From NCBI RefSeq assembly GCF_041821045.1, contig NZ_JBGUAW010000007.1, forward strand, positions 124,001 to 188,000: DNA of 64,000 nucleotides. Direction: 5' to 3'. Both the position numbers and the translations under genes were made by a program. Position 1 is the first letter of the stretch. Every line of letters starts with the position of its first letter. Shown here in pieces: positions 16,007-26,047 of this stretch. Under the pieces are notes generated by a model, which did no database searches, was not told the origin of the DNA, and saw only the letters and a program-made list of their open reading frames with translations. The DNA is from Thiohalorhabdus sp. Cl-TMA. Its GTDB lineage: Bacteria; Pseudomonadota; Gammaproteobacteria; Thiohalorhabdales; Thiohalorhabdaceae.

Positions 16007-18739
16007 CTAGCTCGCCTTACCGTGGCACTGCTTGTACTTCTTCCCCGAACCGCAGGGGCAGGGCTCGTTGCGTCCCACTTTGCGTCCCTCCCGGCGGTAG
16101 GTCTGGGGCCGCTCTTCCACCTCGGCCTCCGACGGCTGGGCGTGCTCCCCGGAAGGACCCACCTCCTCCGAGGCCACGGCGCCCTCGGCGGTGGGATGCT
16201 GATACTCGATATCCTCCGCGGAGCGGTCCTCCTCGAAGGCCTCCAGGTCCGATTCGGCATTGACCTGCACCTTGTACAGCAGCTCGACCACCTCCTGCTT
16301 GAAGCGCTCGAGGAGCTCCTCGAACATGCTGAAGGCTTCGCGCTTGTACTCCTGGATCGGCTGCCGCTGGGCGTAGCCCCGCAGATGGATGCCTTCCTTG
16401 AGGTGGTCCATGGCCGCCAAGTGATCCTTCCACTGGGTGTCCAGCACCTGGAGCGCCACCACCTTCTCGAACTCCCGCATCACCTCCGGGCTCACCGAGG
16501 TTTCCTTGGCCTGATAGAAATCGGTGACGGCCTCCCAAAGCTTCTGCTTGAGAGTCTCCTCATGCAGGTTGGGATCCTCCTCCAGCCACTGACGCACCGG
16601 GAAGTGCAGGCCGAAGGTGTGGTAGAGGCCCTCCTCCAGGCCGGCGGTGTCCCATTCCTCCTCCACGGAGTGGGGCGGCACGTGCTGGTGGAAGACGTTA
16701 TCCAGCACCGTCTCCCGGAAGGCCTCCACGGTCTCGGAAATGTCCGCGGACTCCATCAGGTTGCGGCGCTGCTCGTAGATGAGCTGGCGCTGCTGGTTGG
16801 CCACGTCGTCGTATTCCAGCAGCTGCTTGCGGATGTCGAAGTTGCGCCCCTCCACCTTGCGCTGTGCGTTGGAGATGGCCTTGTTCACCCACGGATGCTC
16901 GATGGGCTCCCCCTCGGGCATGCCCAGGCGCTGCATAAGCCCGCTCACCCGCTCGGAGGCGAAGATGCGCATCAGATCATCTTCCAGGGACAGGAAGAAG
17001 CGCGAGGAGCCCGGGTCGCCCTGGCGTCCCGAGCGGCCCCGCAGCTGGTTGTCGATTCGCCGGGACTCGTTCCGCTCGGTACCGACGATGTGCAGGCCGC
17101 CCAGCTCCACCACTTTGTCGTGCCGCTCCTGCCAGGAGCGGCGCGCCTCCGCCCGGCGGTTCTCCTTTTCGGCCTCGGAGAGCCCGTCGTCCTGGTCGAT
17201 GGCACGTAGCTCCTGATCCAGGTTCCCGCCGAGGACGATGTCGGTTCCCCGTCCGGCCATGTTGGTGGCGATGGTCACCGCGCCCGGCTGCCCGGCCTGG
17301 GCGATGATCTCCGCCTCTTTCTCGTGGTACTTGGCATTCAGGACGTTATGCGGGATCTTGGCCTTGCTGAGCTGCTCGTCCAGCTCCTCCGAGACCGCGA
17401 TGGAGGCCGTGCCCACGAGTACCGGTTGGCCGCGCTCGTGGCAGTCCCGGATCTCCTCCAGGAGGGCGTCGAACTTCTCCTGCTTGGTGCGGTAGACGAC
17501 GTCGTCCAGGTCCTCCCGGATCATGGGCTTGTGGGTGGGGACCACCACCACTTCCAGGCTGTAGATCTGGTGGAGCTCCACCGCCTCGGTGTCGGCGGTG
17601 CCCGTCATGCCGGAGAGCTTGTCGTATAGCCGGAAGTAGTTCTGGAAGGTGATGGAGGCCAGGGTCTGGTTCTCGTTCTGGATCTCCGCACCCTCCTTGG
17701 CCTCCACCGCCTGGTGCAGGCCGTCGGACCAGCGGCGCCCGGGCATCATCCGCCCCGTGAACTCGTCGATGATCACCACCTCGCCGTCGTTGACGATGTA
17801 GTCCTTCTCGCGGGTGAACAGGGCGTGGGCGCGCAGCGCCTGGCTCACATGGTGAACGAGGTTCACATTGGCGGCGTCGTACAGGTCGCCTTCGTTGAGC
17901 AGTCCGGCCTCGCTCAGCAAGCGCTCCACCTTTTCGTTACCCTCCTCGGTGAGGGTGACCTGGCGCGCCTTTTCATCCACCGTGTAGTCCGTCTCCGCCT
18001 CCAGGTTCGGGATGATCCCGTCGATCTTGTAGTAGAGATCGGTACGGTCCTCGGTGGGTCCGGAGATGATCAAGGGAGTTCGCGCCTCGTCGATGAGAAT
18101 GGAGTCCACCTCGTCGACGATGGAGAAGGCGTGCCCCCGCTGCACCTGCTCTTCCTTGCGGAAGGCCATGTTGTCGCGAAGGAAATCGAAGCCGAACTCG
18201 TTGTTGGTCCCGTAGGTGATGTCGCAGGCGTAGGCCTGCTTCCGGTCCTCCGTGGGCATGTTCGCCCGGATGGTCCCCACCGACAGCCCGAGGAACCGGT
18301 AGACCTGGCCCATCCACTCCGCGTCGCGGGCGGCCAGGTAATCGTTCACCGTCACCACGTGAACGCCCTCCCCCGCCAGGGCGTTGAGATAGGCGGGCAG
18401 GGTGGCCACCAGGGTCTTGCCCTCGCCGGTCTTCATCTCCGCGATCCGGCCCTCGTGGAGTACCATGCCGCCGATGAGCTGGACATCGAAATGGCGCATG
18501 CCGAGTACGCGCTGGCTGGCCTCCCGGACCGTGGCGAAGGCCTCGGGCAGCAGGTCGTCCAGGGTTTCCCCGTTGGCGAGGCGCTCGCGGAGCCGCTCCG
18601 TCTGCGCGGCCAGATCCGCGTCGCTCAGCCCTTGAACGTTTTCCTCCTGGGCATTGACCCGCTCCACCAGCTTGCGGTGGCGCTTCAAGAGTCGTTCATT
18701 CCGGGTACCGAAGGTCTTACCGATCAGCTTGGTCAGCAT
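16007..18739 (-). CDS. secA: Preprotein translocase ATPase SecA
   Basis: 910 residues, full length. SecA drives unfolded preproteins through SecYEG. Walker A MKTGEGKT (about 102-109), [19 protein letters not shown] (Walker B/DEAD region), [10 protein letters not shown] and [10 protein letters not shown] motor motifs are clear. The linker of about 60 residues before the C-terminus is Glu-rich, and the C-terminal zinc motif [13 protein letters not shown], which binds SecB, is intact; secB is also in this window. It follows the M23 peptidase gene; the E. coli secM position is taken by that gene. Confidence 0.97.
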   Translation of the reverse strand: MLTKLIGKTFGTRNERLLKRHRKLVERVNAQEENVQGLSDADLAAQTERLRERLANGETLDDLLPEAFATVREASQRVLGMRHFDVQLIGGMVLHEGRIAEMKTGEGKTLVATLPAYLNALAGEGVHVVTVNDYLAARDAEWMGQVYRFLGLSVGTIRANMPTEDRKQAYACDITYGTNNEFGFDFLRDNMAFRKEEQVQRGHAFSIVDEVDSILIDEARTPLIISGPTEDRTDLYYKIDGIIPNLEAETDYTVDEKARQVTLTEEGNEKVERLLSEAGLLNEGDLYDAANVNLVHHVSQALRAHALFTREKDYIVNDGEVVIIDEFTGRMMPGRRWSDGLHQAVEAKEGAEIQNENQTLASITFQNYFRLYDKLSGMTGTADTEAVELHQIYSLEVVVVPTHKPMIREDLDDVVYRTKQEKFDALLEEIRDCHERGQPVLVGTASIAVSEELDEQLSKAKIPHNVLNAKYHEKEAEIIAQAGQPGAVTIATNMAGRGTDIVLGGNLDQELRAIDQDDGLSEAEKENRRAEARRSWQERHDKVVELGGLHIVGTERNESRRIDNQLRGRSGRQGDPGSSRFFLSLEDDLMRIFASERVSGLMQRLGMPEGEPIEHPWVNKAISNAQRKVEGRNFDIRKQLLEYDDVANQQRQLIYEQRRNLMESADISETVEAFRETVLDNVFHQHVPPHSVEEEWDTAGLEEGLYHTFGLHFPVRQWLEEDPNLHEETLKQKLWEAVTDFYQAKETSVSPEVMREFEKVVALQVLDTQWKDHLAAMDHLKEGIHLRGYAQRQPIQEYKREAFSMFEELLERFKQEVVELLYKVQVNAESDLEAFEEDRSAEDIEYQHPTAEGAVASEEVGPSGEHAQPSEAEVEERPQTYRREGRKVGRNEPCPCGSGKKYKQCHGKAS

Positions 18740-18885
18740 GGTTGGTCCGTATGGCTGGCAAATGGGGAGAGAACTACGGAACGCCCCCTTCGGAGCTTCC
18801 GAAAGCGGGGGCTATTCCTTGGTCCCGTAAAAGGGCGATTGGTTCTTTCGGAGAGATAACGAGAGTACGATAGCGGAACGGCGGG

Positions 18886-19935
18886 TTACCGGTCCAGGAA
18901 TTTGCGCGGATCAATGGCCTTGCCGTTGTGCAGAACCTCGAGGTGAATATGCGGACCCGTAGAGCGTCCGGTGTTCCCCACCTCGGCGATTGCGTCCCCT
19001 TTCGCCACACGCTCCCCGACATGGACCGTCACCGCTTCATTGTGCCCGTACCGGGTACGGTAGCCATTGCCGTGGTCGATCTCCACCAGCTTCCCGTATC
19101 CGTACCGGTCACCGGCCCAGGTTACCACCCCCGGGGCGATGGCATTTACGTCCGAGCCCTCGCGGTTGGCGATATCCACGCCGTCATGGAAGGCCGGATT
19201 CCCGGAAAAGGGATCGATGCGGCGGCCGAAATGCGAGGATAGCCATCCACCCTCCGTCGGCCAGCCGTCGGGGCGCATCTTCTGGCGGACATTGCGCCGG
19301 TCGATCATGCCCTGCAGCAGCTCCAGCTGGCCCTGGCGATTGGCAATCCGTTCGGAAAGCTGCTCCACCTGGCGCGCCAGCTCGGTCAGGTTCTGTCCTT
19401 CCAGCTTCACGCCCCCCGAGCCGCCGTTCCTGCTGTCCTCGGGACCGCCCACCGCCGGGCCGCGCGCGAAGCTGAACTCGCCGTCGTCCAGGCCGGCCAC
19501 CTTCACCACGCGCTCCCCCAGCGAATCCAGTCGGGTTACGCGCGCCTGCATGGTGCCCACCTGGCGTCCCAGGGTATGCAGGGCCGCCTCCATGCCTTCC
19601 CGGGTCTCCCGGAAACGCCTGATATCCGCCTGCAGCGACTGGCGCTCCGATTTGATACGCGAAAGCCGTTGTTCGTACTTGTTTTTCAGGGAGGCCACAT
19701 CTGGCGGGGAGAGGAGGAACTGCGAGGCAAGGTAGGCAAATACCGCCACGAAGCCCAAGAACGTTACAATACCGCTATAGAGCGTCGTGCGGCTGAAACT
19801 GACATGGAACGGCCGCCCGGTGGACCCCCGTGTCAGAACCAGGCAATAGCTCTCTTTGCAGTTTCGTGCCAATTGTCTCTTCCTTTGGGACAGCCGGACG
19901 AATTCGCGCCCAATAGCGTAAAAACTAGCAAACAT
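18886..19935 (-). CDS. M23-family peptidoglycan endopeptidase (membrane anchored)
   Basis: About 350 residues: one N-terminal TM segment (TLYSGIVTFLGFVAVFAYLA), a long coiled coil, then an M23 (LytM) domain with zinc motifs HDGVD and HIHLEV, both intact, so probably an active murein hydrolase facing the periplasm. The start is uncertain: ATG at 19935 has GGAGG almost touching it, while TTG at 19872 has AGGAAGAG and begins nearer the conserved region; longer starts run into dciA on the other strand. The order lpxC - dciA - M23 - secA matches Pseudomonas. Confidence 0.83.
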   Translation of the reverse strand: MFASFYAIGREFVRLSQRKRQLARNCKESYCLVLTRGSTGRPFHVSFSRTTLYSGIVTFLGFVAVFAYLASQFLLSPPDVASLKNKYEQRLSRIKSERQSLQADIRRFRETREGMEAALHTLGRQVGTMQARVTRLDSLGERVVKVAGLDDGEFSFARGPAVGGPEDSRNGGSGGVKLEGQNLTELARQVEQLSERIANRQGQLELLQGMIDRRNVRQKMRPDGWPTEGGWLSSHFGRRIDPFSGNPAFHDGVDIANREGSDVNAIAPGVVTWAGDRYGYGKLVEIDHGNGYRTRYGHNEAVTVHVGERVAKGDAIAEVGNTGRSTGPHIHLEVLHNGKAIDPRKFLDR

Positions 19936-19969
19936 CCCTCCGCTTGGGAAGCGACGCGGGCTAGACATC

Positions 19970-20443
19970 ATGAGACACAGCAAGTCACGTCCGAACGCTG
20001 TCGCCAGCTCCATCCGGGAATGGCTCAAGCGTCATGGACTTTCCAAGGAAATCGAGCAGCTTGCCGCGGTTACCCGCCTTTGGGAACGTTCGGCGGGAGG
20101 CCAGTGGCGGCAGGTCAGCTGGGTGGAGCGCTGGGACGGAACGGCGCTGACGGTGGGCGTGTCCAGCCCCGGCGTCGCCACGCGTCTGCGCTTCGAGCAC
20201 GACGAGCTGCTGGCCAGCCTGCAGCGGGATGGGCTCACGGAAGTCCGCGAGCTGAGGGCCGTCGTTCGTCCCAAGGAGGTACGGCGACCGCTGCGGCGCC
20301 ACCGCCGGTACAGCCCCGGCGGGGCCGTCCGCATGGCGGAATCCGCGGAGGAAATCGCCGACCCCGAGCTCCGCGAGGCCCTTCTGCGCCTGGCGGGGCG
20401 CTTGAACGCCCCGCCGGAGGACGGGGAAGGGCAGGGGGGATGA
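19970..20443 (+). CDS. dciA: DciA-type (DUF721) replicative helicase loader
   Basis: 157 residues. The DUF721 core covers about 30-100, with LTVGVSSPGVATRLRFEHDELLASL as the recognisable KH-like stretch. DciA loads the DnaB helicase in bacteria lacking the phage-derived DnaC. The C-terminal third is basic then acidic. It is the only plus-strand gene between ftsX-rpoH and the aldehyde dehydrogenase and sits, as in Pseudomonas, between lpxC and the M23 peptidase, with a 34-base divergent gap. Confidence 0.75.
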   Translation: MRHSKSRPNAVASSIREWLKRHGLSKEIEQLAAVTRLWERSAGGQWRQVSWVERWDGTALTVGVSSPGVATRLRFEHDELLASLQRDGLTEVRELRAVVRPKEVRRPLRRHRRYSPGGAVRMAESAEEIADPELREALLRLAGRLNAPPEDGEGQGG

Positions 20444-20452
20444 CGGGCTTGC

Positions 20453-20464
20453 GGGGGGGGGGGG
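20453..20464. repeat. Run of twelve G's
   Basis: An uninterrupted 12-G tract lies in the 30-base gap between the convergent dciA and small membrane protein genes. No gene frame depends on its length. It could be length-variable or a sequencing weak point. Confidence 0.9.
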
Positions 20465-20473
20465 TACCGGGAC

Positions 20474-20659
20474 TCAGAGAAAACCCCGTAGCCGCCCCGT
20501 GAACAACGCTCCGAGCAGCACCAGGAGAAGGATCAGGACCAGCTGGAGGATGCGGAAGAACCAGCGGAGATAGAAGCGCTCACGGGTGATCACCCAGAGC
20601 AGCAGGCTGGCCAGCAGGGCGAGCCCGCCGATGAAGAGGAACAGGCGGAGTACGAACAA
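20474..20659 (-). CDS. Small two-TM membrane protein of unknown function
   Basis: 61 residues with two hydrophobic helices (about 3-24 and 36-55) separated by a basic loop RERFYLRWFFR. The start is TTG at 20659 with GGAGG just upstream, only 18 bases after the lpxC stop, so it is probably translated from the lpxC transcript. The composition suggests a real inner-membrane peptide; no family is recognised. Confidence 0.55.
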   Translation of the reverse strand: MFVLRLFLFIGGLALLASLLLWVITRERFYLRWFFRILQLVLILLLVLLGALFTGRLRGFL

Positions 20660-20677
20660 CCCGCCTCCGCCGCCGGA

Positions 20678-21586
20678 TCAGTGGGACGGGAGCGGATCGA
20701 GGTAGGGGCGGGGCTCCATGGCGCTTTCCTCGCGCTCCACGAACTCCCATGCCGAAGCGTCCGCCAGCAGGGCGCGCAGCAGACGGTTATTGAGGGCGTG
20801 GCCCGACTTGTGTCCACGGAAATGGCCGAGCACGGGATGGCCCATCAGGTAGAGGTCGCCGATGGAGTCCAGCACCTTGTGGCGCACGAACTCGTCGTGA
20901 TAGCGCAGACCTTCCTCGTTCAGGAGGCGATGGTCATCCACCACGATGGCGTTGTCCAGGTTGCCGCCCAGCGCAACCCCTTGCTCCTGCAGGCGCTCCA
21001 CGTCCCGGGCGAAGCCGAAGGTGCGCGCACGGCTGATTTCCCGGGTAAAGGCGGTCTCCGAGAAATCAACCGCCACCTCGTTGTTATTGCGCATCAAGGG
21101 GTGGTCGAAGTCGATGGTGAAATGGATGCGCAGGGCGCTGCCCGGCTCGAAGCTCACCCGCCGATCGCCGTCGGTGACCTGCACCCGCCGTTTGATGCGG
21201 ATGAACCGTTTGGCCGATTCCTGCTCCCGGACGCCGGCGCATTGCAGCAGGAAGACGAAGGGCGCGGCCGATCCGTCCATGATGGGCACCTCCGCGCCGT
21301 CCAGATCCACGTAGGCGTTGTCTATGCCCAGTCCAGCGAAGGCCGCCATCAGGTGCTCCACCGTGGCCACCCGGATACCGTTCACGCCGAGCGTGGTGCA
21401 CAGGGTGGTCTCCACGACATTTTCCACCCAGGCCGGGATCTCCGGACGCTCCGGAAGGTCCGCCCGCCGGAAGATGATGCCGGTGTTTTCCGGGGCTGGG
21501 TGGAGGGTTACCGCCACCTTCTCGCCGGAGTGGAGACCGATTCCGGTCCCTTGTATGGAATTGCGGAGCGTCCGTTGAGCGACCAT
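20678..21586 (-). CDS. lpxC: UDP-3-O-acyl-N-acetylglucosamine deacetylase
   Basis: 302 residues, the committed step of lipid A synthesis and a zinc amidase. The N-terminus [21 protein letters not shown] is typical; zinc ligands and the catalytic His lie in [25 protein letters not shown] and [12 protein letters not shown]. It closes the dcw cluster after ftsZ with a 127-base gap (21587-21713) that probably holds its own promoter; no unambiguous one was seen. Confidence 0.96.
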   Translation of the reverse strand: MVAQRTLRNSIQGTGIGLHSGEKVAVTLHPAPENTGIIFRRADLPERPEIPAWVENVVETTLCTTLGVNGIRVATVEHLMAAFAGLGIDNAYVDLDGAEVPIMDGSAAPFVFLLQCAGVREQESAKRFIRIKRRVQVTDGDRRVSFEPGSALRIHFTIDFDHPLMRNNNEVAVDFSETAFTREISRARTFGFARDVERLQEQGVALGGNLDNAIVVDDHRLLNEEGLRYHDEFVRHKVLDSIGDLYLMGHPVLGHFRGHKSGHALNNRLLRALLADASAWEFVEREESAMEPRPYLDPLPSH

Positions 21587-21713
21587 GGCATTTCTACCCT
21601 GTAGAGGGCCCGGACCCGATTTCGCGGGTGGTTTCAGACACCCGTTCCGGGCCGGACCGGTTCCTTTGGGGGTACTTATCGTATCGCAAATCCAAAACTT
21701 TAGGAAACGCTCC

Positions 21714-22856
21714 TCAATCGGCTTGTTTTCTTAGAAACGCCGGAATATCAAGGTCGTCCTGATCCAGCTGACTGCCCTGCCCCTGCTCCCGCTGGCGGCG
21801 CAGATAGGTCGGGGTATCCAGGGACTCCGCGTTCTCCCTCCGCTGCCGCACCGGAGCCGGCTGGGATTCGGACGCCTTGGGCTTGGCCCGAGCCTTGGCC
21901 TCGCCCAGTCCGGTGGCCACCACGGTCACGCGCAGCTCGTCGCTGAGCTCCGGATCGAGCACCGTCCCCATGACGACATTGGCGTCCTCGGAAGCGAACT
22001 CGCGCATGACGTTGCCCACGGACTCGAACTCGCTGATGGCCATGTCCATGCCGGCGGTGACGTTCACCAGCACGCCCTTGGCGCCGGAGAGGTCCATGTC
22101 CTCCAGCAGCGGGCTGGAGATGGCGTGGTTGGCCGCCTCTTCCGCCCGGTCGTCGCCGGTGGCCGCCGCCGAGCCCATGACCGCCATGCCCATCTCCGAC
22201 ATGACCGTCCGCACGTCCGCAAAGTCCACGTTGATGAGTCCGGGGCGGGTGATCAATTCGGAGATCCCCTGAACCGCGTTCAGCAGCACGTCGTCGGCCC
22301 GCTTGAAGGCGTCGAGCAGGCTGGCCTTGCGCCCCATCACCTGCAGGAGCTTCTCGTTGGGGATGGTGATGACCGAGTCCACGTGCTTGGACAAGGCTTC
22401 GATGCCCGCATCGGCTTGCTGCTGCCGTTTCTTGCCCTCGAACTCGAAGGGCTTGGTCACCACCGCCACGGTCAGGATGCCCTGCTCCTTCGCCTCCTGG
22501 GCGAAGACCGCCGCGGCGCCCGTGCCGGTACCGCCGCCCATGCCGGCGGTTATGAACACCATGTCCGCCCCGGCCTGGACCTCGCGGATCCGGTCCCGAT
22601 CCTCCTCGGCGGACTGGCGACCCACCTCCGGAGAGGCCCCGGCCCCAAGGCCCTTGGTGATGTTGGCGCCCAGCTGGATCTTGTTCTCCACGTTTATCCG
22701 GCGCAAGGCCTGGGCATCGGTGTTGGCGACAATGAACTCCACACCGTCCAGGTTCGAGGCCACCATGTTGGCGATGGCGTTGCCGCCTCCGCCTCCGACT
22801 CCCACCACCTTGATGGTGGCGTTGTCCTGGCCCACCGTATCTGCCAGTTCGAACAT
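21714..22856 (-). CDS. ftsZ: Cell-division GTPase, Z-ring protein
   Basis: 380 residues. The tubulin signature GGGTGTG is at about 107-113 and the N-terminal glycine-rich [10 protein letters not shown] at 19-28. A Gln/Arg-rich variable linker (about 320-365) ends in the conserved C-terminal peptide [11 protein letters not shown], which binds FtsA and ZipA. It is separated from ftsA by an unusually long 271-base spacer. Confidence 0.97.
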   Translation of the reverse strand: MFELADTVGQDNATIKVVGVGGGGGNAIANMVASNLDGVEFIVANTDAQALRRINVENKIQLGANITKGLGAGASPEVGRQSAEEDRDRIREVQAGADMVFITAGMGGGTGTGAAAVFAQEAKEQGILTVAVVTKPFEFEGKKRQQQADAGIEALSKHVDSVITIPNEKLLQVMGRKASLLDAFKRADDVLLNAVQGISELITRPGLINVDFADVRTVMSEMGMAVMGSAAATGDDRAEEAANHAISSPLLEDMDLSGAKGVLVNVTAGMDMAISEFESVGNVMREFASEDANVVMGTVLDPELSDELRVTVVATGLGEAKARAKPKASESQPAPVRQRRENAESLDTPTYLRRQREQGQGSQLDQDDLDIPAFLRKQAD

Positions 22857-23127
22857 CGCTCCCCTCCTCCTGGCGCTAGCCTAAGCCCGCTTGGCTTTTC
22901 CGATCCGACGGTTCCCGCCCCGGCCTGCGCCGACCGGCGATCCGCCTGCTATGCCCGGCTCCCGGACCGAGCCGGCTCCGCTTCAGCCGGACTGTCCGGC
23001 CGGGCAGGAACAGCCCATGCGGGCGCGCCCGTCGATTCCTTTGTATTGATGAAAAAGAAGCTTCTCTCTTCTTTCGCCCATTTCGCTCTTCCGCCCCGGG
23101 CTACAGATCCGGCCCGGGGCCCGCCAC
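22857..23127 (-). other. Long ftsA-ftsZ spacer with hairpins
   Basis: 271 bases with no gene in a cluster where other genes abut or overlap. It holds an 8-bp perfect stem CCCCGGGC / GCCCGGGG (23094-23101 / 23112-23119) just after the ftsA stop, and an A/G-rich stretch with AAAGAAG / CTTCTTT arms near 23055-23075 ending in T's on the minus strand. This would suit an ftsZ-specific promoter plus partial termination or mRNA processing; no convincing -35/-10 pair was found. Confidence 0.4.
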
Positions 23128-24369
23128 TCAGAAATTCTCGCGGAACCAGGCCCGCATGCGCTTGACGATCGCCTTCCACCCGGACCCGGTCCAGTCCCGG
23201 ATGGAGGGCTCCTTGCCGTTATAGCGCCCGAACTCCACCAGCCCCACGCCGGTGGCGTACATGGGGTTGCGGACCACGTCGTTGAGCCCGCCAACCCCTT
23301 CCGGAACACCCAACCGGACCGGCGCGTGGAAGATCTCCTCGGCCAGGTCCTGCATCCCCTCCATCTGGCTGGAGCCGCCGGTGAGCACGATCCCCGAGGC
23401 CACCACCTCCTCCAGCCCGGAGCGCCGCAGCTCCTCCTGCACCAGGTTGAACAGCTCCTCCACCCGTGGCTGGATGATCTCCGTCAGGGTCTGGCGCGCC
23501 AGCTTGCGGGGCTCCCGACCGCCGACGCTGGGGACGTCGATTTCCTCGTCCTCCTTGATCAGGTCGGTGAGCGCGCAGCCGTACTTCTGCTTGATCTCCT
23601 CGGCGGCCCAGGTGGGCGTGCGCAGGGCGAAGGCGATGTCGCTGGTGATCTGGTCGCCGCCCACCGGAAGCACCGCCGTATGGCGCAGGCTGCCCTGGGT
23701 GAACACGGCGATATCCGAGGTGCCGCCGCCGATATCCACCATGCACACGCCAAGCTCCCGCTCGTCGTCGGAGAGCACCGCTTCGCTGGAGGCCACCTGC
23801 TCCAGGACCACGTCGTTGACCTCCAGGTCGCAACGGCGGACGCACTTGATGATGTTCTGCACCGCCGACACCGCGCCGGTAATGACATGGATCTTGGCCT
23901 CCAGGCGAACGCCGGACATGCCGATGGGCTCCCGGACGCCCTCCTGGTTGTCGATGATGAACTCCTGGGGCAGCACGTGGAGGATCTTCTGGTCCGTGGG
24001 CAGGGCGAAGGCGCGGCCGTTCTCCATGACCCGCTGGACGTCCGCCTCGTCCACCTCCTGGTTCTTGATGGCCACAACGCCCTGGGAGTTGTGGCCCCGG
24101 ATATGGCTGCCGGCGATTCCGGCCCAGACGGCGTCGATGGAGCACCCGGCCATGAGCTCGGCCTCCTCCACCGCCGCCCGGATAGAGGCCACCGTGGACT
24201 CGATGTTCACCACCACCCCCTTGCGCAGGCCCCGGCTGGGGTGGCGGCCGATGCCGATGATCTCCAGGCCGCCGTCCGCGGTCCGGGTACCGACCACGGC
24301 GCAGACCTTCGAGGTCCCGATATCGAGTCCGACGATCAGGTTGTTTTCCGTATTCCTGGTCATATCCAC
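23128..24369 (-). CDS. ftsA: Cell-division actin-like ATPase, Z-ring membrane anchor
   Basis: 413 residues. Actin-like phosphate motifs GLDIGTSKVCAVVG (near 14), CMVDIGGGTSDIAVF and VLTGGSSQMEGM are present. The C-terminal amphipathic helix (WKAIVKRMRAWFRENF) attaches FtsZ polymers to the membrane. It follows ftsQ by 6 bases. Confidence 0.97.
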   Translation of the reverse strand: MDMTRNTENNLIVGLDIGTSKVCAVVGTRTADGGLEIIGIGRHPSRGLRKGVVVNIESTVASIRAAVEEAELMAGCSIDAVWAGIAGSHIRGHNSQGVVAIKNQEVDEADVQRVMENGRAFALPTDQKILHVLPQEFIIDNQEGVREPIGMSGVRLEAKIHVITGAVSAVQNIIKCVRRCDLEVNDVVLEQVASSEAVLSDDERELGVCMVDIGGGTSDIAVFTQGSLRHTAVLPVGGDQITSDIAFALRTPTWAAEEIKQKYGCALTDLIKEDEEIDVPSVGGREPRKLARQTLTEIIQPRVEELFNLVQEELRRSGLEEVVASGIVLTGGSSQMEGMQDLAEEIFHAPVRLGVPEGVGGLNDVVRNPMYATGVGLVEFGRYNGKEPSIRDWTGSGWKAIVKRMRAWFRENF

Positions 24370-24375
24370 CCTTAT

Positions 24376-25188
24376 TCACCCTTTGTTCGGGGGGTGTCCG
24401 GTCGCGGCCCGGTCTCCGCGCGTTCCCTGTCCGGTGGTGGCAACTGCCAGCCCATCCGGGTAACGCAGATCGATTCTGCTGACCGCCCGTTCAAGGAGCC
24501 TCCATTCGCGCTCGACCCGGAGAAACCGGGCCAACCGCTGCTTCCAGTTGCGACGCCCGAAATGGAGGGCCACCCGGCCGTCCACCTCCGCCATCCACGC
24601 GCCGCGTGCATCCACCCGGACTCTGGTGATCCGGTGGCCGCCCAGCCGTTCCTTCAGCACCGCCAGCCGCTCCAGGAGCGCGTCCAGATCCGCCCGGGGA
24701 CCGGCGAGGCGCGGAAGATCGCCGGGATCGCCCCGGCCGAGGGGCTTGAATACGACGCCCGCCTCGTTCACCAGGCGCCACTGCCCGCCGTGGGACCACA
24801 GGGCCCGGGGCTGCTGCTCCTCCACCCGCACCCGCAGCGTGTCGGGCCATTGGCGGCGGATGCGTACCGAACGGATCCAGGGCCGTTCCTCGGTCCGGAC
24901 CTGCAGGCGCGTCAGGTCGGCGGTGAAGAATCCGCCCTCCAGACGGTCACCCATCCAACGGGCCAGGGCCTGCGGGTCCGTGTGGCGGAAGTCGCCGTTC
25001 ATGGCCACTTTTCGCACCGGGGCCTGGCGGTCCAGCCACTTTCGGGCCGCATCTAGATTCGCCCACAGCCCACCCAGGACGGCGAGGACCACGGCCCCGG
25101 CCACGAGGTACCGCGCGCGCGGCAGGTAGCGGAAGCCGCCGCCTTCACGCCCGGACGGCCGCGCCAAGGATTCGCTCCACCAGCTCAT
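24376..25188 (-). CDS. ftsQ: Divisome protein FtsQ
   Basis: 270 residues: cytoplasmic N-terminus, one TM segment (about 26-45, YLVAGAVVLAVLGGLWANL), a POTRA domain (VRKVAMNGDFRHTDPQALARW onward) and a beta domain. It links early and late divisome parts through FtsB and FtsL. The ATG at 25188 overlaps the end of ddl by 44 bases, in the same order as ddlB-ftsQ in E. coli. Confidence 0.92.
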   Translation of the reverse strand: MSWWSESLARPSGREGGGFRYLPRARYLVAGAVVLAVLGGLWANLDAARKWLDRQAPVRKVAMNGDFRHTDPQALARWMGDRLEGGFFTADLTRLQVRTEERPWIRSVRIRRQWPDTLRVRVEEQQPRALWSHGGQWRLVNEAGVVFKPLGRGDPGDLPRLAGPRADLDALLERLAVLKERLGGHRITRVRVDARGAWMAEVDGRVALHFGRRNWKQRLARFLRVEREWRLLERAVSRIDLRYPDGLAVATTGQGTRGDRAATGHPPNKG

Positions 25189-26047
25189 CGAATCCGATTC
25201 CCGCGTGGGCCGCCGCCTTGGGAACCAGACTGTGCTCGGTCATGCCGGGGATGGTGTTCACCTCGATCACCTGGACGCCCGACTCCCCGACCATCATGTC
25301 CACCCGCCCCCAGCCGCGGCAGTCCAGCGCCCGGAAGGCGTCCAGGGCCACGCTCTGGCAGAACTCCTCCACCTCCGCGCCCAGGCCGGTGGGATGCAGG
25401 TACTGGGTACCGGCACCGCTCTCGTACTTCGCGGTATAATCGTAGAAGCCGCGCTGCACCTCCAGGCGGAGCACCGGCAGGGCCTCGCCCTCCAGCACGC
25501 CCACCGTGACCTCCACGCCGTCCACCCAGGATTCCGCGAACACCGTATCGTCGTAGGATCGGGCCGATTCCCAGGCCGTGCGCAGCGCCTCCGGCCCGTC
25601 GGCACGCGCCATGCCGAGCGAGCTTCCGCTCCGGGCCGGCTTGACCATCACCGGCCAGCCCAGCCGCGCGGGCACGGTTTCCAGGGGCTCCAGCCCGAGA
25701 TCCACCACTGGCGGCGTGGGCAGCTCGGCCGCCTGCCAGACTCGCTTGGAGCGCAGCTTGTCCATGGCCAGCGCCGAGCCCAGCACCCCGGATCCGGTGT
25801 AGGCCAAGCCCATGGTCTCCAGGCAGCCCTGAACCACGCCGTCCTCGCCGAAGGGTCCGTGCAGCGCCACCCAGGCACGGTCCGCGCCGCTCTCGCGCAG
25901 TCGTTCCGGGAGATCGCGCCCGGCGTCGATGCGGGCCACCGCGTGGCCCCGCCGCTCCAGGGCGCCGGCCACCGCCTCGCCGCTCTTGAGGCTGATGGCC
26001 CGCTCGGCGCTGGGGCCGCCGTAGAGCACCGCCACGGGGGCGCTCAT
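25145..26047 (-). CDS. ddl: D-alanine--D-alanine ligase
   Basis: 300 residues, ATP-grasp enzyme making the D-Ala-D-Ala end of the peptidoglycan stem. VLYGGPSAERAISLKSG at the N-terminus, MVKPARSGSSLGM for ATP binding and the C-terminal VNTIPGMTEHSLVPKA metal site are typical of DdlB. The start ATG at 26047 overlaps the murB stop (ATGA). The frame is open further upstream over murB but family length supports this start. Confidence 0.95.
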   Translation of the reverse strand: MSAPVAVLYGGPSAERAISLKSGEAVAGALERRGHAVARIDAGRDLPERLRESGADRAWVALHGPFGEDGVVQGCLETMGLAYTGSGVLGSALAMDKLRSKRVWQAAELPTPPVVDLGLEPLETVPARLGWPVMVKPARSGSSLGMARADGPEALRTAWESARSYDDTVFAESWVDGVEVTVGVLEGEALPVLRLEVQRGFYDYTAKYESGAGTQYLHPTGLGAEVEEFCQSVALDAFRALDCRGWGRVDMMVGESGVQVIEVNTIPGMTEHSLVPKAAAHAGIGFDELVERILGAAVRA

